The translations under genes were made by a program, and so were the position numbers. DNA of 64,000 bases from Cliona cf. orientalis (Eukaryota > Porifera > Demospongiae > Clionaida > Clionaidae). Of the stretch, positions 55,731 to 64,000 are shown piece by piece (position 1 is the first letter of the stretch; every line of letters begins with the position of its first letter). The notes under the pieces were generated by a model. It saw only the letters and a list, made by a program, of their open reading frames with translations. It was not told where the DNA came from and did no database searches. Location of the stretch: positions 1,447,501-1,511,500 of the forward strand of contig OZ005699.1 in assembly GCA_963930775.1 (NCBI GenBank), given 5' to 3'.

Positions 55731-56600
55731 CATCTCACAGCAAGTCTCAAGCCATGAAAGAATTTTCTATTTTGGACTCATCATAGACCAATAACATTTT
55801 TGATACACCCACCCCTTAAAATAGGAACCATGATTAGCTAATAGGTGCACAATAGTCGAGAAAAGCAAGCGTAGGGATGTATAGTAGATACGATTATCTC
55901 TTATATATTTGTGTACTTTTTGATCCTGCCATCCCTACTTCATTCTTCAATTGCTTTTATACTTGTTAATATTAAGCTCAATCAAGTTGCAATCAATAAT
56001 ATTATAATAATAAATGAACCTCTATTCTGTTCTCTCATATTCACATAATATACTCACACACACACTCACACTCTTACACTCACTACAATATTATAGTTCC
56101 AACCACTGGTGTTTCCGGTGCTCGTCTTAACAGGTGTGTTGCCAGCACTTCTGCTGTTATCAACCAAAACGACACCCATGTACACATACATGTATTTTTT
56201 TCTAAATTTTGAGTAAAAATTATTATAATTATTATACTCTAGCTTCTCTATGGTAAATATTCAACGTTCCAGTTGCATGCACATACCGTTTGCAGCATGC
56301 GTAATATTATGTGACGACCTTTGCCGAATATTAGTATTGACGTCATTAATTTTGGTAAATTAAAGAGTGTGCAGAGTTTCCCCCTACATGTAGGCCCTTT
56401 CAGCATAGCCCCTGGCCCCCTTCCCCCTGCCCCAAATGTGAAATTCAATTTAAGTACACATGTGTTTACATTCAATTTTCCAGCATCCGATTAATCTTAT
56501 TACTATTGTGTTTTTATGATAATTAGTGTCATTTCATTGTTATAAATCAAATCTAGTATATATGTTTTACATGTGAGATGGTATCATAGAGTCGGTAGAC
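55731..56600. other. 3' flank of gene B with a duplicated exon fragment
   Basis: The segment about 55970-56420 matches intron 4 - exon 5 - intron 5 of gene B (about 35655-36170). The rest resembles the 3' flank of A from about 56590 on. Confidence 0.6.
56099..56178 (+). pseudogene. Stray copy of gene B exon 5
   Basis: attatag then a frame reading VPTTGVSGARLNRCVASTSA (first codon split) closely follows exon 5 (APTRDVAGGGVNRCVAGTSA). The exon 5 donor region reads ccatgtaca here. It lies 370 bases past the stop of gene B, so it is a partial segmental duplicate. Confidence 0.7.
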
Positions 56601-57209
56601 TCTATAAGTAGGGATGGCACGGATACCACATATATATAATACATTACAAAAATCCAAATATCTCAAAACAGGTAACTTTGTGAACTTTCTAAGCGTCAAA
56701 ATCGGAATCTACAGCAAATTATCTATCTAATAAGACCAAGATCATCCATCAACTCAATTGTATATGCCAGAACCAGATGTTCAAAAAAATAGCCATTTGT
56801 CAATCTTTCTTTCTTTCTTTCTTTCTGTTTTCCTGGGCTAACTCAAGACTACCATGATCGCTCACCTTAGTTCGAGTATAAATCCACTCCATTTTGGAGC
56901 GCGCATGTCTGTGGCACGCTCGTTTTGGATAGCGATTTAATTGTGGGTGTGTATAGCGCGCGTTTTGCGAGTGGGTGTGTCCAATTAGCCATTTTGTCAT
57001 ATAATGCGCATGCTCATTTGGTGTTGCCATGGTGAAGTCATGTGACCTATGTAAGTGGCGCGCGTGCGCCGACGCAGCCAGGATCGATCTAGGACCTGCT
57101 CGCCGATCGAGCACGAGCGCTCAGCTGATCAGCTCAGTGAACTGTCGATCATAGTGGCTACTTACCAACAGTAAGCTTACTGGCCTATAAAATATCCTCC
57201 TGAAACGGA

Positions 57210-57449
57210 ATGTTTTCGTCGCTACTTGGTTCTAAACAGCCTTCTTTCAAGTCAGTTGCCGGTCGAGTCAGCCAGCTTCAGGATCGAGATAACGAGGGGC
57301 GTGGCTTCATTCGCAGGTCAGCTAATTACCTGAGCAGTCTTGAGAACCCCACTGATGCACGTTCAATAGTGTGTGATGCAAAAGAAGACGTCCTAGCAAG
57401 CTACCAAAGACTGCCTGGGATTTGTACTTACAGGAATGTTCAAGTTTGA
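57210..57449 (+). CDS. Small ORF of unknown function
   Basis: A 79-codon frame beginning MFSSLLGSKQPSFKSVAGRV, preceded by 300 bases richer in CpG-containing motifs (gcgcgcgttt, ggcgcgcgtgcgccg) than the surroundings. It could be the first exon or leader of a transcript driving the downstream retroelement ORF, or chance. I recognise no domain. Confidence 0.25.
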   Translation: MFSSLLGSKQPSFKSVAGRVSQLQDRDNEGRGFIRRSANYLSSLENPTDARSIVCDAKEDVLASYQRLPGICTYRNVQV

Positions 57450-57608
57450 ACTCACGGTGTGTTGGGGTACCATAGCTGCCTGACTCAAAGGCTAAGATCA
57501 CACAAACATGGTGTACTTGCTTCCCTATAATAATATTGTATTTATTGCTGGAGCACAGTTGGATGTAGCTATATAGGTCCAGAAAAAGTTTAGTTCCATG
57601 CATTATAA

Positions 57609-58769
57609 ATGTTTAAGGCCATCAAGAAAATGCAAGCTACCGCCCTCAGGATGATTAAACGATGGCTAAATCTCCCAAGATGCTTTACTACCTCTGCTCT
57701 TCACCACCCAAATGTGATTGATATACCATCACTGTCTGACCTCAGATCGAAGGCGAAACTAACTTTTCTCGCATCTATTTCCACTTCGCAGGATCCCGTC
57801 ATTGAGGATATTCTGTCGATCCTCACGGAGGAAGAATATTGTAAGAATCAAAGGATCCAACCATCTACAGTAGACCTGCTGCACAAAGCAAGATCATCAA
57901 TCACAACTATCTCCAGCAAAACTCTAAACAACAATTGCAAGAGGGAATTTAGGCTCCATATGACTGAGAAACATGATAACAGACTAAAAGAGCTAACTGT
58001 TCAAAGAAAGATCCTTGAAGTTGCTGAACTAGAAAGCTCAAATCATGTCTGGAGAAGAATCATGGATGGCCTCCCAGCAGGTCAGATGTCTTTCCTCCTG
58101 AGAGCAGGCTCTGACACCCTCCCTACTCCGTTGAATTTGAAACGATGGAGGCTAAGAATGGACTCCACCTGCCCCCTCTGTGGCCACACACAGCCTACCA
58201 TTCACCATATCCTCTCCAGTTGCCCTGAGGCACTCCAGCAAGGAAGGTATACTTGGCGGCATGACTCTGCTCTCCAGATTCTGGTGAAATCCATTAAGGA
58301 GCACCTCGACTGTAACACAATTCTCTACGCTGACCTACCAGGCATGAGAGTGAGTGAAAACCCAGTGGCTACCATCCCTGACGACACCCTGGTAACCTCA
58401 GCTCGACCTGATATCGTCTTGTTAGGAGAGGATGAGGTAACACTCATTGAGCTCACCATCCCTCACAACTCTCTGGAGAGTCTGTCCAATGCTCGAGATC
58501 GCAAGTCACAAAAAGATATTTATCTGCACGCTCTCAGTGACCTGGAAGCAAAAGGTTTTGTTTCAAACCTTTACACGATTGAGATTGGGTCACTCGGTCA
58601 TTGGCTACCAACTTCCCAGAGAACTCTACTGAAAGCAGCTCCGTTACTAACGAAACAATTGGCAAGGAAGACTATGGATGAGGCAGCTCGGAAAGTTGTT
58701 GGTGCCTCTCAAGTGATCTTTAAGGCAAGACTAGAGAAAGTATGGTCACCGTCACGTACCTTATTATGA
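57609..58769 (+). mobile_element. C-terminal half of a restriction-like-endonuclease retroelement, intact ORF
   Basis: 386 codons with no break. Zinc-binding CPLCGHTQPTIHHILSSC (about 188-205, C-x2-C-x7-8-H-x4-5-C) is followed by RPDIVLLGEDEVTLIELTIP (about 266-285), a PD...E core like the restriction-like endonuclease of R2/NeSL-type non-LTR elements. The reverse transcriptase normally upstream is missing. Downstream an A-rich tail (58963-58999) marks the 3' end, so this is probably a 5'-truncated insertion. The open frame could mean a young insertion or a kept gene. The start Met is arbitrary. Confidence 0.75.
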
Positions 58770-59620
58770 ACTACTCTATTTCCTGAAACATTCACTTTCA
58801 AGTAGTCTGCATACCCTATATGTCATATTTATCATTTTCTATTTATTATTTTTGCCCTTGCCAAGATCATGCTACTTCTATAGTCATGTAACCTTGAGTT
58901 CTGGGGTTATTATTTAATTTCATGTACAATGTTCTTTTATTCGCAAAGAAACTTTTGCTGGGAGAAAAAAAAAAATAAATAAATAAATAAACAATAAATA
59001 GGCAAAACGGTCGCCATGGTATAGGCCTATGTATAGTCTCATTCCCAGCCTCTGTCCCCACGAGATTAGTCAGCTAGGTGGCATTGATGAAAATTAATAA
59101 CTACCAGGCCCTGAGGGCACTAAAAAAAGAACAGTAACAAGTATAAAAAACAATTGAATAAAAATTGAAGGATGAAGTAGGGATGGCAGTGCCAAAAAGT
59201 ACACAAACAAGATTCGTAGGGATAACGTATCACATCAACTATACATCCCTACGCTTGCTTTTTGAGTAGCCATGCACACACTGGCATAATAATATTATAT
59301 ATGGGGCACATGCATGCAGGAATGGAAAATCAATACTGTATACCCAGGGATCAATATCAATAGTAGTGACACTTTTAAATTACATGCTGAATCAGATATG
59401 TATGAGAAAAGCAAGCGTAGGGATGTATAGTGGATGTGATACGTTATCCCTACGAATCTTGTTTGTGTACTTTTTGGCACTGCCATCCCTACTTCATCCT
59501 TCAATTTTTATTCAATTGTTTTTTATACTTGTAATAATATTGGATGCATGCCACTAAACCTATTTGAAGTACATACGTCTATAATTATCAGCATGTTGTC
59601 ACATTGGTGTTAACTATTAA
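58770..59620. other. Spacer between retroelement and tail exon
   Basis: Contains the A-rich element tail and the foldback 59137-59532. From about 59535 it matches the 24758-24848 region. No gene. Confidence 0.6.
59137..59532. repeat. Foldback of the GTAGGGATGGCAG repeat
   Basis: The left arm 59137-59262 and right arm about 59404-59532 are long inverted repeats (acaagtataaaaaacaattg pairs with caattgttttttatacttgt), with about 140 bp between. Single arms occur at 22690-22815 and 55860-55972. Confidence 0.8.
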
Positions 59621-59851
59621 TTAAACTGTCGTTGATTTTTCATAGAGCAGGTTTTCAACCGTTTCGCTCACATGATCACTCTTGCTCAAATTTGCTTTCA
59701 CTAGACTGCCATCAACATCATCGAAAGGCACTTCGTTCTTAACTTCAGATAAAGCCGGTTGCCACAAGTACTGATTTTCTAGACCTGAATCGGATTTGTA
59801 GGCCACGTTCTTATAATCCTTCCGACAACTGGTGTAGAGTGGATTTCGACC
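59621..59851 (-). pseudogene. Intact exon for an integrin-beta-like NPLY..NVAY cytoplasmic tail
   Basis: Minus-strand acceptor tacatgcag at 59852, then 76 codons and a stop. It begins GRNPLYTSCRKDYKNVAY: an NPxY-type site followed 12 residues later by N-x-x-Y, the same spacing as the two PTB/talin/kindlin sites of integrin beta tails. A longer acidic extension follows (VPFDDVDG..., ETVENLLYEKSTTV) that ordinary beta tails lack. The copy is open and phase-compatible with 59939-59968, but I find no membrane exon upstream within the window up to gene C, so I mark it as an orphan. Confidence 0.6.
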
Positions 59852-59938
59852 CTGCATGTATTACAATAATGACATCTGAGTCGTGATTGCCATGTGCAAT
59901 ATGCGTGTACACTCCCTTATAAATATTATAGTACTTAC

Positions 59939-59968
59939 CACTCCAAAATGCATGCATGAAGTCAGCTT
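59939..59968 (-). pseudogene. 30-nt juxtamembrane exon, canonical splice sites
   Basis: Minus-strand acceptor ttccag, ten codons KLTSCMHFGV, donor gtaagtac. Same length and phase as 25164-25193. Joins in frame to 59621-59851. Confidence 0.5.
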
Positions 59969-59969
59969 C

Positions 59970-61239
59970 TGGAATTCTGAGGCAGTGAAGTATTAGCTAC
60001 AGTAGCAGCCAAACATCTATGCACACCAAACTTTTTTTTATTCATTAAGGCATGTTAAATTCATCAGTAGAATAAGTAGAGAGGTACTTATATGCTATAA
60101 TATTATTTCAAGTTTGGAGTCAATCAGTGGTGTAGTTTTTGAGTTGTAGGCCTCTAAAGCAATCAACATGTTACGTGCCATTCTCCTATTGGAATAGTAC
60201 ACACACGCCTGGCAGAAAAATTGTGATGTTTAGAAATATTAAAACAGCCATATCTCCGCAACCACTCAATGAAATTTTGCGGAACAAGTACAAAGACTAA
60301 ATTGTATCTTGAAGCCTCCTTTATTATTATGTGTGGTAAAGAAAGTGTAAGGAATGATCTAAAATTTTGATGTAATATGCCTACCTTTACCAAAAAAGAT
60401 CGCTAAATCGCTATACTTCCATCGTGTATACAGACTTTTATACAAGTTAGGCTAGCGGCTAAGCCATTGGGGACCCCGGGTCCCCATTTTCATTATGATT
60501 TTGGGGACCCTTCCGTACGTGAATATCAGGGGTGGCCAAGGTGCCGAAGGTCATGGGCCAACATCTCAACATTAAAACACACGTTGGTGCCATTTCAGTA
60601 CATCACCAAATATAATATTATAGTAAGATAGCTAGCTAGCTAGCAATGTGTGCTGTGATCCACCTAGCTGACTGTAACTACGTACATTAATGGGATTAAT
60701 CACTGATTGTATTTCAAGCTTGAGGTAGCTATACACTTGAATCAAACCATAAGGCCAGCTGTTTCGAAGGAACACATCATTTCAACTAATGATTGAAGCT
60801 CCATTTCATACACAGTATATAGCTAAGCAGTATGATCATGGATTATGATGTGCAGGCAACATCCATTTCAGATACGAGTAGCTAGAGTACACAAATTATT
60901 AATAGCACAACTACTGCCAGGGGCCATAAAAAATTGGTCAGGGGCCACAAACGGCCCCCAGGGCCGCATTTGGCCATTCCTGGAATATGGGGACCCCCCA
61001 GTTTCGTTCGATGTTTATAGTAAAACTTGAAGAATTGGCGGTTGCCATGAATTTAGCTACTGGGGTCAGCAGAGCTCATTGTTGTTAGGAGAAGTTAGTG
61101 GCTGGCTAGAAAAATATTTCATGGGGTCCCCAAAATTTTATGACACCGGGGCCGGGCCATGGGCGCGGCCCACCCACGTATCACAGTGAGGCTCGAGCTT
61201 GAGCATGCATATCGCATGAGGTTGTGGCAGTTTGGTCAA
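59970..61239. other. Spacer upstream of gene C
   Basis: No gene recognised. Contains ggggacccc-type short inverted motifs at about 60468-60515 and 61120-61160, possibly ends of an element of about 700 bp. The membrane-helix exon expected by analogy with 608-742 was not found here. Confidence 0.5.
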
Positions 61240-61373
61240 AACGCTCTGGCTCTAGTTTGAAAGGACGCCTGTAAATCTGCTAAGAAGAAGTCATAAACGA
61301 ACAGAGTGTCCCTCCGTCGCGGGCCTCCAGGCGAGGAAGCTATCAGCGCCAAACTTGGCATACATCAATCACC
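61240..61373 (+). promoter_or_regulatory. Conserved 5' leader of gene C
   Basis: Matches 1203-1330 ahead of gene A, with small insertions (agaagaag, ctccgtcg). Probable 5' UTR. Confidence 0.5.
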
Positions 61374-61615
61374 ATGCATAAGAACTCTATATCTCTGCTG
61401 CTCTATGTAGTACACATAGCCGCCAGCTGCGTTTTGTTATTAACTTTTGGAGCTCGCGCCATTAGCATCAACAATGTCCACGTTTCCCAGCCAATAGTGA
61501 GAAGATCCCCAGATAGAAATAATCCTGACGACATGTTCGGGTTTGCAGCCATCATGCATCAGATACAAGTGGTAAATTCTGGAGATAATCTGGACACAGC
61601 TGCTAGTAAAACAAG
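61374..61615 (+). CDS. First exon of a third integrin fusion gene (gene C), partial
   Basis: Encodes MHKNSISLLLYVVHIAASCV and then LLLTFGARAISINNVHVSQP, a signal peptide and N terminus nearly the same as gene A with a short insertion in the signal, ending at the same donor (acaag|gttag) and phase. The next exon (propeller, expected to start IIVGAP) is not in the remaining 2.4 kb, consistent with the long first intron of A. That C is also an alpha-beta fusion is inferred from A. Confidence 0.75.
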
Positions 61616-64000
61616 GTTAGAGCAATCACAAACTAAAATTTAAGGTGTAGCTAAGCTTACATAATATATATGCAATAATATATTATGGTCATCCTGACAG
61701 CAATTTTTGCAATGGTTATTGTTGTGTATCTAATATTAGTTACAAATCACTCAAATTTGGTAGCCTCGTCCCCGGGCCAGGCACTCTGATCTTATTAACT
61801 TCAAGTGGTATTTGGACCAGCTGACATATCGACGAGGCTAGCTACACCAATTTTGGAATAATAGGATAGTACTAGTTCATGCCCTCTTTCACTCCTTGGC
61901 ATGGGACATCTAAATGCTCTCTACCCTCAGCCATTAAAGGTATATCTGTTATAATTAATATCTGTTATACACTCTTGAAGGTATGCATGAGTGTACATAA
62001 CAAATTATTGCGAATGGTAGGTCTGAGTGCAGAAATTATAGAGCAGCTGTTCTGGCAGTCTTGGCACCATTAGCACGAGCCAGTCTGGAAACGAGAATTC
62101 CATGAATCATGAGCATACAATCTCTGTCCCTCACAGAAGTCACTTATCGTATGCAATATTACACAATAACATCATGCGAGTTACATTAGACAATATCATG
62201 GAAATTAAGCAAGGCCGTCCATACAACAATTTTAATTTGTTTCCAGGAACTTTGTACTTGTATACCCCATGTATAAATAATTAATCATAGTGGGTATATT
62301 ATTATGGCTGAACAAAAGAAGCTTCTACAGTTTGAAAGTTGTCCCCAACCAGCATTACAGATATGATTATAGGATTACTAGCCCTATCACCTCCATAATA
62401 ACAAGAACAGATGACTCTGCACAACATTTCGCTCTTTGGGCTTCTTCAGGTGCAAAATAACACGAACACAAAACTAACCGGATATCAAGGTTACAGGTGG
62501 CCCCTTATTTCAGTCCTCAAACTCACCTTGGGATTCTCAGTGCTAGTTATTGAAGTATCTTACGATGTAAAAGGACCAACTAGGGTAGGGGAGAGCTAGC
62601 CATGTAGCTATGTAAACACTGATTATGGTTCAGCTGCTAATCAGTGGGTTGTAACGTACTGCTGAGATATTTATATATTTTGGGGGACAGAATGTGTATA
62701 TACCTTTGTTATAAAAATTGTATAAGAGCTGCTCTAAATCTCATAACTTACCAAGCAAAGTTAATAATTAATAGTTTCTCAGGCCCGCCCACATCAGATT
62801 CAAGACTTTTTTTTACACGTGAGCAATCACGTGATAATTAACAGACAAAATAAATGGAATACAAGTAGAGAATTCACGAAACTGTTTTCTGTCATCTCGA
62901 GTCTGTTTGGTTGATAGCTATCTCACAACTGAAATCTCCGTGGAAGTGGTATTTAGAAATGGTCCTACAGATGTTTATGTAAAAGTAGGAAAATTGCCAC
63001 GATTCTATCATAAGAATTAAGATATTATGTGACTTCTCCCGGATCCCTTGGGTTAATCATGGGGTGTATCTATTCACTGGACTGCCAGTGGACCACTGGA
63101 CTGGACTATTGGTCTGGTACTGGACTCACCTTTGATCCCAAAAATGGCACAAATCAGTGCTCAAGTTAGCTAGCTCTCTATAGTTGTGTTGTTTTGAGGG
63201 TTTAGTACTCTTGTAAGCCAGTCTTTCTGTTTTCGCCACAATGGTCTGATTCAGGATATTTTGACCTCTGTAGTTGCCTTGTTAATATAGTAACTGTGTA
63301 GCTATGATGAAAACCAGCTGTGTTCAGTGACAACAAGAGTATATAATAATATTATATACTCTTGGTGACAATTAGCTGTACATGTAGGGACATGGATAAA
63401 TCAACATTCAATCTAAGGATCATCAATCAAACCAGCTGGTAGTGAACAAGTCCCCCCACTATATAGCTGGGGTTTGAGCCTCCTCTGTCACTAGATTTCC
63501 TATATATGCTTGCCAAATGATCCCAGATGCAGATACATGTAGGAAACTTGTACCAACTCCATACCTTGACACTCGAGATTATTAATACACTAGAGCTCCT
63601 TGTCAGCAAGAAATAATCACTATAGGAGATATACGTAGCTATTACCTTTAGCATGATGAGTGTATACCCATGTTGTAGCTATTTCAGCTACATTCAGAAA
63701 TTCAACCAGTTGGTGTACTGCTACTTAGTACAGCACAAATACAGGCTAGGAAAGGAGTAAAACTATGCATTGTCTTAAATAGCTAAGATCAGTGGCATCT
63801 CTAGGTAGTCGTTTAACCGGGTGCAAGTTATTGAAAGTAACTGCACAGGTGGATGCACACAGCTAGCGGAAGTGTATTTACAGTATACATATGACATTGT
63901 AGCAAGAGTATGTAGTATTAGGTACTATTCCATGTATGTAGACAGTCTTAGTCTATGTACATGTAGTGACATATAGCTACATGATACGTTACATTACGTA
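61616..64000 (+). other. Start of gene C intron 1
   Basis: AT-rich, with short frames matching nothing I know. No exon, RNA gene or clear element is visible. Confidence 0.5.

Noticed and set aside
60163-60393. Minus-strand ORF as the missing membrane exon for the tail at 59621
   Set aside because: No similarity to the helix exon at 608-742, no helix followed by K-L, and no matching splice sites.
1-64000. CRISPR array or prokaryotic operons
   Set aside because: Repeats are microsatellites or inverted elements without regular spacers, and the genes are intron-split and eukaryotic.

Overview
The window looks like nuclear DNA of a sponge (Porifera, probably a demosponge). Genes are split into dozens of short exons with GT-AG introns and CT-rich 3' ends. 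The introns are full of small inverted-repeat elements and the palindromic simple repeat ACATGTACATGTA. The recognisable proteins are integrins. The last exon of the first gene carries a cysteine-rich Ig-like domain of a kind I associate with sponge proteins. The species cannot be named from the sequence.

The window is a tandem array of three same-strand integrin genes: A (1331-24243, complete), B (29237-55730, complete) and C (61374 onward, first exon only). Splicing A and B by hand gives one open frame each, with matching phase at every junction: about 2041 residues in 53 exons for A and 1516 residues in 39 exons for B. Both read first as an integrin ALPHA ectodomain (signal peptide, FG-GAP propeller, thigh) and then, in the same frame and with no stop, new signal peptide or membrane segment, as an integrin BETA ectodomain (PSI, beta-I domain with a MIDAS motif, hybrid, I-EGF repeats, beta-tail). 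They are predicted single-chain alpha-beta integrins. A keeps the whole alpha leg, including a RRRR furin-type site. In B the alpha part stops at the knee and is joined directly to the PSI domain.

Neither protein has a normal integrin membrane anchor or cytoplasmic tail. A ends in a Thr/Pro-rich linker, an FnIII-like domain and an Ig-like domain, so it should be secreted. B ends in a GPI-type or tail-less hydrophobic segment. The missing pieces are present on the opposite strand. Between the tandem genes lie minus-strand exons for an integrin-beta-like transmembrane helix (608-742), a 30-nt juxtamembrane exon (59939-59968) and an NPLY...NVAY cytoplasmic tail (59621-59851). The copy between A and B (24849-25681) is frameshifted. 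They are either inverted, decaying remnants of the ancestral 3' end or pieces of a separate small gene.

The spaces between genes and the introns hold mobile DNA: a frameshifted Jockey/CR1-like LINE (26330-29121), a restriction-like-endonuclease retroelement fragment with an intact 386-codon ORF (57609-58769), a pogo-type MITE, several foldback families, a 669-bp TIR element inserted in B but absent from the matching site of A, and two tandem 288-bp units each with a tRNA-like Pol III gene. EGF-to-beta-tail exons and introns are almost identical between A and B while the ligand-binding halves have diverged strongly, which suggests recent gene conversion or patchwork duplication.
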